From positions 252,413-316,412 of the forward strand of contig NZ_GG749279.1 of assembly GCF_000160555.1 (NCBI RefSeq): a stretch of DNA of 64,000 bases. The letters run 5' to 3'. Positions 1 through 8,432 of the stretch are shown piece by piece. Both the position numbers and the translations under genes were made by a program. Under the pieces are notes generated by a model. That model was not told the origin of the DNA. It did no database searches and saw nothing but the letters and a program-made list of their open reading frames with translations. The DNA is from Centipeda noxia ATCC 43541 (GTDB taxonomy: Bacteria > Bacillota > Negativicutes > Selenomonadales > Selenomonadaceae). Numbering within the stretch: position 1 is the stretch's first letter; the number at the start of each line of letters is the position of its first letter.

Positions 1-149
1 GGAACCTGAACATTGATCCGACGCTGTTTCTCCGAACCATGCCGGAGGCGGAGAGCGATCCCGTCGGAACAAAGAACTTTATGGACACACTGCATGCTGA
101 GTTTCCGCAGCTTGTCATCGGCAGTTTCAGTCACTATGTCAATGTGTAA
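1..149 (+). CDS. C-terminal end of an unidentified protein (partial)
   Basis: An open frame enters from the left edge (codons in phase with position 3) and ends at TAA 147-149, giving 48 visible residues that end in GSFSHYVNV. Codon choice matches the neighbouring genes, and a terminator follows about 35 bases later, so this is probably a real gene end. I do not recognise the family. The stretch FPQLVIGSF vaguely recalls the end of molybdopterin-binding CinA/MoaB-like domains, but that is a guess. The transcript should end at the hairpin at 184-218. Confidence 0.6.
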   Translation, partial: NLNIDPTLFLRTMPEAESDPVGTKNFMDTLHAEFPQLVIGSFSHYVNV

Positions 150-153
150 TTAA

Positions 154-182
154 TTGACTTCTCGTGCGATATCGGATAGAAT
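154..182 (+). promoter_or_regulatory. Sigma-70 promoter of glmS
   Basis: TTGACT (154-159), 17 bases, TAGAAT (177-182). The predicted start is near 189, giving about 60 nucleotides of leader before the ribozyme cleavage site. The -10 box lies only one base before the terminator hairpin of the upstream gene. Confidence 0.6.
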
Positions 183-183
183 G

Positions 184-218
184 TCCCTGTGTATCATAGA
201 TACATAGGGATTTCTTTT
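184..218 (+). terminator. Intrinsic terminator of the upstream gene
   Basis: The arm TCCCTGTGTATC (184-195), a three-base loop and the arm GATACATAGGGA (199-210) form a 12-bp stem with one G-T pair, followed by TTTCTTTT. A transcript begun at about 189 from the glmS promoter lacks most of the left arm, so it should not be terminated here. Confidence 0.75.
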
Positions 219-249
219 ACGGAAAAGGGATAGGTTCTTACTATTTCTT

Positions 250-405
250 AGCGCTGGCTCTGGAATGCAATTGGGTATTTCAGAGGACGAGGAGAAGGTT
301 GTCGAGCCGTCAGCGGATGCCTTCCGGCATTACTCTGCCGAGAGTCTGCAGTCAAAGCGCAGGAGTGATCCTGCGGACAAAGCTGCAGTCGGAGTGAAAT
401 CCCTG
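250..405 (+). ncRNA. glmS ribozyme (glucosamine-6-phosphate-activated self-cleaving RNA)
   Basis: The 5' UTR of glmS contains the conserved glmS ribozyme core: AGCGCTGG at 250-257, a GACGAGGAGAAGGTTGTCGA block around 276-304, an AGCGGATGCCTTCCGG segment around 311-327, and distal pairing elements ending near 405. By analogy with characterised members, cleavage is expected between A250 and G251 when GlcN6P binds. This exposes a 5'-hydroxyl mRNA that is degraded and lowers GlmS production. The 3' boundary is approximate. The position directly in front of glmS supports the assignment. Confidence 0.9.
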
Positions 406-437
406 AGCGAAGTGTTTTCGGTCAGGAGGTATTTTGT

Positions 438-2267
438 ATGTGTGGAATTGTTGGTTATGTCGGGGACCGTCAGGCGGCGGAGTTCCTCTTGGACGGACTG
501 TCCAAGCTGGAGTATCGCGGCTACGATTCAGCAGGGATTGCGGTCTACGACGGCGAGAAGATCTGTGTTGAAAAGAGCGTCGGGCGCCTTGCGGCACTGC
601 GTGAGCAGATCAAAGGGCATGTGCCGATGGGGACTCTTGGTATCGGGCATACGCGCTGGGCTACGCACGGGCGTCCGTCGGATGTAAACGCTCATCCGCA
701 TACGGATTGCCACGGCGATTTTGCAATTGTCCATAACGGCATCATCGAGAATTACCTTTCGCTTAAGGAAGATCTTGCGGCAAAGGGGCATGTGTTTAAG
801 TCCGAGACAGATACAGAAGTAGTTGTGCACCTCTTGGAGGAGGTCTACAGCGGGGACTTCATTGCTGCGGTGCGTGAAGTCCTGCATCGGATTGAGGGCT
901 CATATGCACTGGTATTTATGAGCCGCAGGCATCCGGATATGCTCCTGTGCACGAAGCAGGATAATCCTTTGATCATCGGACTCGGTGAGGGAGAGAACTT
1001 CATCGCCTCTGATATCCCTGCGATCATCGCACGCACGCGCCGCACCTATATTCTGGGCGACGGTGAGCTTGCCGTTGTCCGCAAGGACAGTGTCGAGGTT
1101 ATGGATCGTTCGGGAGCGCCCGTCTCAAAGAAAATCTTTGAGGTCACGTGGAATGCCGAGGCTGCAGAGAAGGGCGGATACGAGCACTTTATGCTCAAGG
1201 AGATTCACGATCAGCCCAAGGCGGTGCGCGATACGATGAGTCAGCGCATTACGAGCGGCAAGAAGGCGATCTCCTTTGAAGAACTCGGATGGGACGCTGC
1301 ATATCTTAATTCGTTCAACAAGATCTATATTGTTGCCTGCGGTACAGCATACCATGCGGGGCTTGTCGGCAAGTATTATATTGAAAAGCTGGCGCGCGTG
1401 CTCGTTGAAGTGGATGTCGCCTCGGAGTTCCGCTATCGCGATCCGATCGTTGATGAAAAGACACTTCTGATTGTGGTTTCGCAGTCCGGCGAGACGAGCG
1501 ATACGCTTGCGGCGCTGAAGGAGTCGAAACGCCGCGGAGCCAAGACGCTTGCCATTACGAATGTGGTCGGCTCATCCATTGCGCGTGAGGCGGATCAAGT
1601 TGTCTATACATGGGCCGGTCCTGAGATTGCTGTCGCGTCGACCAAGGCATATACGACGCAGCTTGTCCTCTTCTTTATGCTTGCGCTTTATATGGCAGAG
1701 ATCAAAGAAACGATTGCGCCGGAGCATACGGCTGAGCTTGTGACGCGTCTGCAGGAGATTCCGTCGCAGATCTCGGAGATCCTGTCGGATGTTGATCCGA
1801 TTAAGACCTTTGCAAAGCAGTATGGATTCAACGAGGACGTATTTTATATCGGCCGTGGACTGGACTATGCCGTTTCTCTGGAAGGTGCGCTCAAGCTTAA
1901 GGAGATTTCTTACATTCATGCCGAGGCATATGCTGCGGGTGAGCTAAAGCACGGCACGCTTGCACTGATCGTTGAGGGGGTTCCTGTGATCGCGCTTGCT
2001 ACGCAGCGAAATGTTTACGAAAAGACGCTCTCCAACATCAAGGAAGTCAAGGCACGCGATGCCCTTGTTATCGGCATCGCCGCTGTAGGCGATACAGAGC
2101 TGCAGAAGTATGTCGACCATGTCATGCATGTGCCGGCATCGGATGAGTTTATCATGCCGATTCTCTCCGTCATACCGCTCCAGCTTCTTGCTTACTACGC
2201 TGCGATTACGCGCGGCTGTGACGTGGACAAGCCGCGCAATCTTGCGAAGTCAGTAACGGTAGAGTAA
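438..2267 (+). CDS. glmS: Glutamine-fructose-6-phosphate aminotransferase (isomerizing)
   Basis: Makes glucosamine-6-phosphate from fructose-6-phosphate and glutamine, the first step of UDP-GlcNAc and peptidoglycan synthesis. The protein is 609 residues, normal for GlmS. It starts MCGIVGYVG with the catalytic Cys2 of the class II glutamine amidotransferase domain (about 2-220). Two SIS sugar-isomerase domains follow (about 290-415 and 460-590), with SQSGETSDT near 348-356 and the C-terminal ending KSVTVE. AGGAGG precedes the ATG at a suitable distance. The upstream ribozyme implies feedback control by the product. A terminator follows, so the gene is monocistronic. Confidence 0.97.
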   Translation: MCGIVGYVGDRQAAEFLLDGLSKLEYRGYDSAGIAVYDGEKICVEKSVGRLAALREQIKGHVPMGTLGIGHTRWATHGRPSDVNAHPHTDCHGDFAIVHNGIIENYLSLKEDLAAKGHVFKSETDTEVVVHLLEEVYSGDFIAAVREVLHRIEGSYALVFMSRRHPDMLLCTKQDNPLIIGLGEGENFIASDIPAIIARTRRTYILGDGELAVVRKDSVEVMDRSGAPVSKKIFEVTWNAEAAEKGGYEHFMLKEIHDQPKAVRDTMSQRITSGKKAISFEELGWDAAYLNSFNKIYIVACGTAYHAGLVGKYYIEKLARVLVEVDVASEFRYRDPIVDEKTLLIVVSQSGETSDTLAALKESKRRGAKTLAITNVVGSSIAREADQVVYTWAGPEIAVASTKAYTTQLVLFFMLALYMAEIKETIAPEHTAELVTRLQEIPSQISEILSDVDPIKTFAKQYGFNEDVFYIGRGLDYAVSLEGALKLKEISYIHAEAYAAGELKHGTLALIVEGVPVIALATQRNVYEKTLSNIKEVKARDALVIGIAAVGDTELQKYVDHVMHVPASDEFIMPILSVIPLQLLAYYAAITRGCDVDKPRNLAKSVTVE

Positions 2268-2284
2268 ATAACGGATGAAATATG

Positions 2285-2320
2285 ACAGCAGAGTGCAGAA
2301 GTGCACCTCTGCTGTTTTTC
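2285..2320 (+). terminator. Intrinsic terminator after glmS
   Basis: ACAGCAGAG and CTCTGCTGT pair around an inner TGCA/TGCA extension, followed by TTTTTC. Confidence 0.85.
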
Positions 2321-2334
2321 TTCTGTAAAAAGGC

Positions 2335-2363
2335 GTGACAAGAGAGCCGAGTCATGCTATAAC
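2335..2363 (+). promoter_or_regulatory. Promoter of the ThrE-family gene
   Basis: GTGACA (2335-2340), 17 bases, TATAAC (2358-2363), with TGC just before the -10 box (extended -10). The predicted start at about 2370 is only a few bases before the ATG at 2374. Confidence 0.5.
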
Positions 2364-2373
2364 TATGTTCATT

Positions 2374-3636
2374 ATGATCAATGAAACAGCAAGAGCAAAT
2401 ATTAATAATATTCTCGAGCGCGCCATCGATATCGGTCAGCGCATGCTCGTGACGGGGGCAGAGGTCAGTCGCGTGGAGCGTACGATCACCTTTATCTGCC
2501 GCGCTTACGGAGTGCGCCATGTGGACGTAATGGTCATTACATCCAGTATAATTGTGACAATTCGAGGGAACGATATTGGCGTCATGACACAGATGCGCCG
2601 CGTGCCGGGACAAAATTTTGATTTTCAGCGCCTCAAGTCACTGAATCAGCTTTCACGCGAGATCTGTGCACACCCAATGACTTCAGATGAAATCAAAGAA
2701 CGCATTCGTGCAATTGATACGACGGATACGATTTCTCTCAAAGCTTCGCTCTTCTATTGGGCTTTGATTGCAGCCAGCTTCTCGGCCTTTTTCGGGGGGC
2801 GTTTGGAGGATGCTGTTTGCGCGGGGATCGTTGGAGTGTTTCTCCGCCTTTTGCAATACCTGCTCAGCCAAACAAAGCTGAATCCATACTGCGTGCTTGT
2901 CCTGCTCAGTTTTGTTGGGGGGATGCTTGCCAATTCCTTTATGTGGTTCGGGATGGATATTCACCCGGCAGCGATCAATATGGGCAATATCATGCCCGTA
3001 ATTCCGGGCCTTGCACTGATGAATTCGATTCGTGATATGTTCAGTCAAGAGACCATATCAGGGCTCCTAAAGAGTGCTGAGGCAATTACTCTGAGCCTTC
3101 TCATTGCAACTGGTTTTGCGTTCAGCGCAGCAGGTACGATTATTGCCTTCCAAACATTGTGGTGGGTATATCTGCTGACGTCATTCGTCGGCGGCTTTTG
3201 CTTCCATTTGCTCTGGCATGGTCATGTCAAGGATGCTGTTGTGGGGGCAATCGTATGTATGGGTGCATGGGGATGTACCATGCTCTTTCTTGCGCTTGGC
3301 TGGAATGAGTTCGCGGGATACTTTGCAGGTGCAGTTTTTGCGACAATAGCGGCGGAGATATTGGCGCGCTTTTACAAATGTCCTGCGACGATCTTTCTCA
3401 TCATTGGTGTCATTGCGATGGTGCCCGGCGGTGCCCTCTACCGTACAATGTTCTACGCTGTTTCGGGGGAGTGGGGGATGTTCGGCACGCAGGGGATCAA
3501 GACCTTCCTCTATGCCGTGTCGATTGCGGCGGGGATTGTGATTGCAACGGCTGTCTGGGAGACTGTTAAGGCATGGCTGACGATCCAGAAGAACGGGGGA
3601 TATCCATCAGAGGAGTGCTGTTCTCTGCGTAACTGA
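2374..3636 (+). CDS. ThrE-family (DUF1212) threonine/serine exporter
   Basis: 420-residue membrane protein of the ThrE/YjjP-YjjB type. The N-terminal half starts with the family segment GQRMLVTGAEVSRVERTI, then VITSSIIVTI, followed by membrane segments. The C-terminal half (about 270-400) is the second, YjjB-like domain with PGGALYRTMFY. Both halves are in one chain, as in corynebacterial ThrE; some organisms split them. Export of amino acids is inferred from the family, and the substrate is unknown. Start choice is uncertain: GTG 2335, ATG 2365 and ATG 2374 are in frame. None has a good Shine-Dalgarno sequence, and the promoter overlaps the first two. Confidence 0.85.
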   Translation: MINETARANINNILERAIDIGQRMLVTGAEVSRVERTITFICRAYGVRHVDVMVITSSIIVTIRGNDIGVMTQMRRVPGQNFDFQRLKSLNQLSREICAHPMTSDEIKERIRAIDTTDTISLKASLFYWALIAASFSAFFGGRLEDAVCAGIVGVFLRLLQYLLSQTKLNPYCVLVLLSFVGGMLANSFMWFGMDIHPAAINMGNIMPVIPGLALMNSIRDMFSQETISGLLKSAEAITLSLLIATGFAFSAAGTIIAFQTLWWVYLLTSFVGGFCFHLLWHGHVKDAVVGAIVCMGAWGCTMLFLALGWNEFAGYFAGAVFATIAAEILARFYKCPATIFLIIGVIAMVPGGALYRTMFYAVSGEWGMFGTQGIKTFLYAVSIAAGIVIATAVWETVKAWLTIQKNGGYPSEECCSLRN

Positions 3637-3662
3637 TATCGAAAGAAGGGGGGGGCGCGGCA

Positions 3663-4844
3663 ATGAGCGCACGCAGGCGTCTTTGGCTGACGATATTCTT
3701 AGGAGTGATGACGGCGATAGCACCGCTCTCAACAGATATGTATCTGCCGGCATTGCCGGAAGTGCAGCAAGATTTTGCCGTTTCTACCTCACTCGTTCAG
3801 ATGACGCTGACCATGACGACGCTCGGCATGGCACTCGGACAAATCCTCGTGGGGCCTCTGAGTGATCTGTTCGGCCGCCGCCGACCGCTTTTTATCGGCA
3901 TGCTGGTATTTATCGGCGCAACCCTCGGCTGCGTTCTTGCAGCGGATATCTATCTGTTCCTTTTCTTTCGTTTTTTCGCGGGCTTTGCCGGTGCGAGCGG
4001 GATTGTTATTGCGCGTGCAATTGCTCGAGATGTGTGTGTGGGCGCGGAGCTCACGCGATTTTTTTCCGTTCTCATGATGGTGAATGGTCTTGCGCCGATC
4101 ATCGCACCCGTGATCGGCGGGCAGATTCTCCTTTTTTTCGAGTGGCGCGCGACCTTTGTACTGCTCACGCTCATCGGTGTGTTTCTTGCAGGAGCAACGC
4201 TGATCTATCAGGAGACGCTGCCGAAAAATGAGCGAAACAAAAACATAACGGATTCACTGAAGAAATTTCCTGCGCTCCTTCACGATCGCTACTTTCTGGG
4301 ACACTGCCTTCTGCAGTGTTTTGTGTTCGGTGCATTTTTTTCCTATCTTTCGGGATCTTCGTTTATTTTTCAAAATATCTATGCAGTGTCGCCGCAGGTT
4401 TACAGTATCATCTTTGCTGTGATCGGAGCAGGGTTACTGCTCACAGGCGCTTTGCCTGCGCGTCTTGCGGGGCGTGTGCCGGACATTGTCATGTTGAAAT
4501 ATGCCGTACTGGTACCGCTGATCGGTAGTGCGCTCCTTCTTCTGGGATTTTATTTCTCTGCGCCGCTTGTTATTATTCTTATTGTTCTCTTTATCACAAT
4601 CGTCCCTCTTTCCGTAATGGGAGCAGCTAGTTTTTCGCTGGCGCTTTCGCGGCAGGGAAAGAATGCCGGGAGTGCGTCCGCACTCATCGGCTGTTTTTCT
4701 ATGCTGCTCGGCGCCTGTATGATGCCTCTGGTTGGCATTGCGGGAGATTATACCGCGATTCCGATGGCAATAATCATGTTGGTTGGGCACGGACTGGGGA
4801 CTTTCGTTTTCTATCGCATGATCACGGCAGATCATCCGCAGTAA
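3663..4844 (+). CDS. Bcr/CflA-type MFS multidrug exporter
   Basis: 393-residue major facilitator protein with about 12 hydrophobic segments. The N-terminal STDMYLPALPEVQQDF is characteristic of the Bcr/CflA drug-resistance subfamily, and GPLSDLFGRRRPLF is the loop 2-3 MFS signature. It probably exports drugs or small metabolites by proton antiport; the substrate cannot be inferred. It begins 26 bases after the ThrE-family gene, with an extended G-rich Shine-Dalgarno region (eight consecutive G) before ATG 3663, and is likely cotranscribed with it. Confidence 0.88.
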   Translation: MSARRRLWLTIFLGVMTAIAPLSTDMYLPALPEVQQDFAVSTSLVQMTLTMTTLGMALGQILVGPLSDLFGRRRPLFIGMLVFIGATLGCVLAADIYLFLFFRFFAGFAGASGIVIARAIARDVCVGAELTRFFSVLMMVNGLAPIIAPVIGGQILLFFEWRATFVLLTLIGVFLAGATLIYQETLPKNERNKNITDSLKKFPALLHDRYFLGHCLLQCFVFGAFFSYLSGSSFIFQNIYAVSPQVYSIIFAVIGAGLLLTGALPARLAGRVPDIVMLKYAVLVPLIGSALLLLGFYFSAPLVIILIVLFITIVPLSVMGAASFSLALSRQGKNAGSASALIGCFSMLLGACMMPLVGIAGDYTAIPMAIIMLVGHGLGTFVFYRMITADHPQ

Positions 4845-4862
4845 AACGGGAGGTAAAAACAT

Positions 4863-5522
4863 ATGATGAGAGCATTTATCTACGACATGGACGGCGTCAT
4901 TGTCGACAGTGAGATCATTCACATGAAAGCGGAAAAAATCTTGTTGGAACATTATGGCATTCAGGCGGATGAAGCTTTGCTGATGCCGTATCGCGGGACA
5001 AGCGATGCGGCTATGTTTGAAGATATCCGGTTGAAATACAATGCTGCCTACGATGTGGAGGGAATCGTGGCGGAAAAGGATGTGCTGATGCGGCGTCTGC
5101 TCCAAGAGGAAGAGCTGGTACCCATCGACGGATCCTTGGCACTCATTGAAGCGACCAATGCGCTGCGTGCACGCGGCATCTATACGGCGATTGCAAGCTC
5201 CAGCCCTCATGAAGTAATCTCTCATGTAACCGAGAGCTTTGGGATTGCAGATAAGTTTGATGTCATCGTATCAGGCGCAGAGCTGCCGGTGTCGAAACCG
5301 GATCCCGCAATTTATCTGCAGACGGCACAACTTCTTGGCGTTCATCCGGGCGATTGTCTTGTCCTTGAGGATGCGGCGGCAGGTGCGCAGGCGGCGACGG
5401 CCGCGGGAATGACATGCATCGGCTTTCGCAGCCCGCACAGCGGCATGCAGGATTTTTCGGCCTGTGCACGCATTATCAACCATCCTTTGGAGATCTGTCT
5501 GAACGATTATTTTGCTTGGTGA
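4863..5522 (+). CDS. HAD-superfamily phosphatase, beta-phosphoglucomutase-like
   Basis: 219 residues. Motif I DMDGVIVDS (nucleophile Asp and acid Asp near residues 9-11), motif II Ser in IASSSPHE, the motif III Lys in SKPDPAIY and motif IV EDAAAGAQAA are all present. The alpha-helical cap is inserted after motif I (subclass IA). Family members are sugar-phosphate phosphatases or beta-phosphoglucomutases; the exact substrate is unknown. GGGAGG lies before ATG 4863. The gene follows the MFS exporter by 18 bases. Confidence 0.85.
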   Translation: MMRAFIYDMDGVIVDSEIIHMKAEKILLEHYGIQADEALLMPYRGTSDAAMFEDIRLKYNAAYDVEGIVAEKDVLMRRLLQEEELVPIDGSLALIEATNALRARGIYTAIASSSPHEVISHVTESFGIADKFDVIVSGAELPVSKPDPAIYLQTAQLLGVHPGDCLVLEDAAAGAQAATAAGMTCIGFRSPHSGMQDFSACARIINHPLEICLNDYFAW

Positions 5523-5599
5523 CGGGATCCTGTTTTCAGCTATCTTTCACCCCATTTGCATATAATTCATAATATAGTACAATAACGGGAGATGATACC

Positions 5600-6277
5600 A
5601 TGCGCGTGCTTCTTGCTGAAGATGATATGCGTCTCGGAAAGCTCATTCAATATATGCTCGAACAGAACGATATCGATGTGGAGTGGGTGACGGACGGCAA
5701 TGATATCTATTCGTATGCGACATATGCAGAATATGATATTCTGATCCTAGATTGGATGATGCCGGGCGAGACGGGCGTCGAGGCTTGCGCGCGGCTGCGC
5801 CGCAACGGATACGACCGCGCAATTCTCGTGTTGACGGCACGAGATGCTGTAGAGGATCGCGTGACGGGGCTTGATGCAGGGGCGGATGACTATCTTGTCA
5901 AACCGTTTGAGTTTTCTGAACTGTTGGCGCGTTTGCGTGCGCTTGGTCGCCGTACGACACAGCGCATCCAGCATGAGGTCGATGAGATTGGCGGGTTCAA
6001 GCTGAACCGAACGGCAAATATCCTCGAAAAAAATGGGAAGATGATACAACTCTCGCCGCGCGAGTTTCAACTCTTTGATCTCCTCGCACAGAATATCGGC
6101 ATCGTCGTTCCGCGCGATATTATCCTGGATCGTATCTGGGGGTTGGAGTCAGATGTCAGCTCCAACAACATTGACTCCTATATGAAGATGTTGCGTAAAA
6201 AACTGGATGCAGCAGGGGAAGGCTCTGTCATTAAGACGATCCGCGGGGTCGGATACAAGTTGGAGACATCGGATTGA
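5600..6277 (+). CDS. OmpR-family response regulator
   Basis: 225 residues. A receiver domain (about 1-115) has the acidic pair EDD at 7-9, the phospho-acceptor Asp51 in LILDWMMPGETG, the switch Thr in LTAR and the conserved Lys in YLVKPFEF. A winged-helix DNA-binding domain (about 127-222) contains SPREFQLFDLL and IKTIRGVGYKLE. It is the partner of the histidine kinase that overlaps its stop codon. A TATAAT at 5561-5566 upstream could be a -10 box, but I see no good -35 box. Target genes are unknown. Confidence 0.95.
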   Translation: MRVLLAEDDMRLGKLIQYMLEQNDIDVEWVTDGNDIYSYATYAEYDILILDWMMPGETGVEACARLRRNGYDRAILVLTARDAVEDRVTGLDAGADDYLVKPFEFSELLARLRALGRRTTQRIQHEVDEIGGFKLNRTANILEKNGKMIQLSPREFQLFDLLAQNIGIVVPRDIILDRIWGLESDVSSNNIDSYMKMLRKKLDAAGEGSVIKTIRGVGYKLETSD

Positions 6278-7575
6278 ATAAGCAGAATGTATTCGGCCGC
6301 AGCCGTCTGCGGCTGATGCTGCGTTATGCGCTTGTTATGGGAGGACTGGTCATCGTCCTTCTCTTTGCTATGCACAAGACAATGGAGTGGGCAATCACCT
6401 CAGAGCAGGCCCGGGAACTGCTGGATACGGCGGACAGCGTCGCAGAGTCGCAGGCTTATTATGAGCTCCACGCAGGCGCGGATGATGAGACGCAGCTCTA
6501 TCGGAGTACAAACGATCGTCTCTTCTACTATGTTTTTGACGGTCAGGGAAGGCTGATTAATTTTTCCCGCGCATCGCTACGCATCGAGTCATTCGTTCTT
6601 GATATTGTCACTGCATGGGATGCGCCGGAGGGCGAGGTGCGTGTCTTTACCAAGACGAATGAGCGCGGAGGGAAGACGCGGGTGATGATGACGTCGCAGA
6701 CGGTGTTTAGTCCGCCGCTTCCCGTCCAGACCGTTTACGTCGGCAAGGACGTTACTGCCATGTACAATGGAATGGATAAAGCAACCTCGGCACTTGCTGC
6801 TCTCGGGGGGCTCGCGCTTATCTTTGCCGCTGCCATTGGCTACATACTTTCAGGCGGTGCAATGAAGCCTGTGCGTGAGGCATATGAGCGTCAGCGTCAG
6901 TTTGCCGCTGACGCTTCGCATGAGCTTCGTACGCCGCTTGCCGTTGTACTTGCATCGGCAGACCTCCTACGGAGCGATACCTCGATTACATCGCCGTTTT
7001 TGAAGCAGGTTATTGAGGATGTGCGTGATGAGGTTAAAAAGATGACCAAGTTGGTCGGTGATCTCCTCACAGTTGCACGTACGGATGGCAGTGCCAATCA
7101 GATCAAACCTGTGCGGATGGATCTGGTTGCCGCTGCACAGAAGACGATTCGCATTATGCGGCCTTTTGCTGAGAAGAAGGATATCGTCATTGAGGAGATT
7201 CTCCCAAAGCAGGCGGAACTGTATGCGGATGAACAAAAAATTCGGCAGCTGATCCTGATTCTGGTTGATAATGCCGTGAAGTATACGCCGGAACATGGGC
7301 GCATTACACTGTGTATCGACCAAGCGGAGAAGGGGTATATTCACCTGTCGGTCGCCGATACGGGCATTGGGATTGAGCCGGAACATCAGGAACGTATTTT
7401 TGACCGTTTCTACCGCGTTGATAAGGCGCGGTCGCGCCGTATGGGGGGCAATGGCCTCGGGCTTGCGATCGCACAGGAGATTGTTGAGGCGCATGACGGT
7501 ACGATTTCGGTTGAGAGTGAGGTCGGCAAAGGAACGACATTTCATGTGAGCCTAAAGGCACGAATAAAAAAATAG
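6274..7575 (+). CDS. Membrane sensor histidine kinase
   Basis: 433 residues, starting at a TTG that overlaps the regulator's TGA by 4 bases (translational coupling). It has a transmembrane segment at about 12-34, an extracytoplasmic sensor region of about 130 residues and a second segment near 170-190. The HisKA domain has the phospho-acceptor His216 in SHELRTPLAV. The HATPase domain shows LILILVDNAVKYT (N box), DTGIGI (G1) and GNGLGLAIA (G2). The signal sensed cannot be inferred. The next gene, ecfA1, starts 17 bases downstream with no terminator visible, so read-through is likely. Confidence 0.95.
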   Translation: MNKQNVFGRSRLRLMLRYALVMGGLVIVLLFAMHKTMEWAITSEQARELLDTADSVAESQAYYELHAGADDETQLYRSTNDRLFYYVFDGQGRLINFSRASLRIESFVLDIVTAWDAPEGEVRVFTKTNERGGKTRVMMTSQTVFSPPLPVQTVYVGKDVTAMYNGMDKATSALAALGGLALIFAAAIGYILSGGAMKPVREAYERQRQFAADASHELRTPLAVVLASADLLRSDTSITSPFLKQVIEDVRDEVKKMTKLVGDLLTVARTDGSANQIKPVRMDLVAAAQKTIRIMRPFAEKKDIVIEEILPKQAELYADEQKIRQLILILVDNAVKYTPEHGRITLCIDQAEKGYIHLSVADTGIGIEPEHQERIFDRFYRVDKARSRRMGGNGLGLAIAQEIVEAHDGTISVESEVGKGTTFHVSLKARIKK

Positions 7576-7592
7576 CGAGATGATAGGACTTT

Positions 7593-8432
7593 ATGCAGGC
7601 AGATAATTTTTTTGAGCTGGATCGTGTTACCCACGTCTATCAAAGCGGGGCAGAGAAGACGCATGAGGCACTGCGCGGCATCACACTTTCGATTGCCGCA
7701 GGAGAATTCGTTGCCGTTCTCGGGGCAAACGGCTCCGGGAAATCCACCCTCGCACGCCATCTGAATGCTCTTCTTTTTCCAACGGAGGGGCGTTGCCTCG
7801 TATGCGGATGGGATACAAAAGATGAATCCAAACGATGGGATATCCGTCAGGAAGTCAGCATGGTATTCCAGAACCCGGATAATCAGCTCATTGCCGCGGT
7901 AGTCGAGGATGATATCGCATTCGGTCCTGAGAATCTCGGTATTCCGTCAGAAGAGATACGCGAGCGTGTGCGTTCTGCCCTTGCGCTCGTCGGCATGGAG
8001 GCCTATGCACATGCTGCGCCGCACCTTTTATCGGGCGGACAGAAACAGCGGATTGCCATTGCAGGCGCGATCGCCATGCAGACGCACTGCCTTGTGCTGG
8101 ATGAACCGACGGCGATGCTCGATCCGCGCGGGAGGGCAGAGGTGCTGGCCGCTGTAAAAAAACTGCACGACGAACATGGGATGACTATTGTCTACATCAC
8201 ACATTTTATGGAGGAAGCGATTGCAGCAGAGCGTATCGTATTGATGGACGACGGACATATTGTGATGGATGGAACGCCGCGGAAAATTTTTTCACAGTCG
8301 GAGCGTGTTCGGGCGTTGGGACTTGATATCCCTCTGGCCGCCGATCTAGCGCAACGGCTGCGGCAAGGCGGATATGACCTCCCGCAGGATATTTTGACGG
8401 ATGAGGAGTTGGTACAGTGTCTATCGAGATAG
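7593..8432 (+). CDS. ecfA1: ECF transporter ATPase EcfA1 (CbiO family)
   Basis: 279-residue ATP-binding cassette protein powering energy-coupling-factor uptake of vitamins or transition metals. Walker A GANGSGKST (about 43-51), Q-loop FQNPDNQ, signature LSGGQKQR, Walker B LVLDEPTAMLDP and the switch His in THFMEEA are all present. FQNPDNQ is typical of the EcfA1 half. The second ATPase overlaps it by 16 bases. No EcfT membrane subunit or S-component lies nearby, so these must be encoded elsewhere. Confidence 0.92.
   Translation: MQADNFFELDRVTHVYQSGAEKTHEALRGITLSIAAGEFVAVLGANGSGKSTLARHLNALLFPTEGRCLVCGWDTKDESKRWDIRQEVSMVFQNPDNQLIAAVVEDDIAFGPENLGIPSEEIRERVRSALALVGMEAYAHAAPHLLSGGQKQRIAIAGAIAMQTHCLVLDEPTAMLDPRGRAEVLAAVKKLHDEHGMTIVYITHFMEEAIAAERIVLMDDGHIVMDGTPRKIFSQSERVRALGLDIPLAADLAQRLRQGGYDLPQDILTDEELVQCLSR

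Noticed and set aside
216-244. Second possible glmS promoter TTTACG-17-TACTAT
   Set aside because: It would start transcription at about the ribozyme cleavage site, leaving no 5' nucleotide for cleavage; the boxes are also poorer than those at 154-182.
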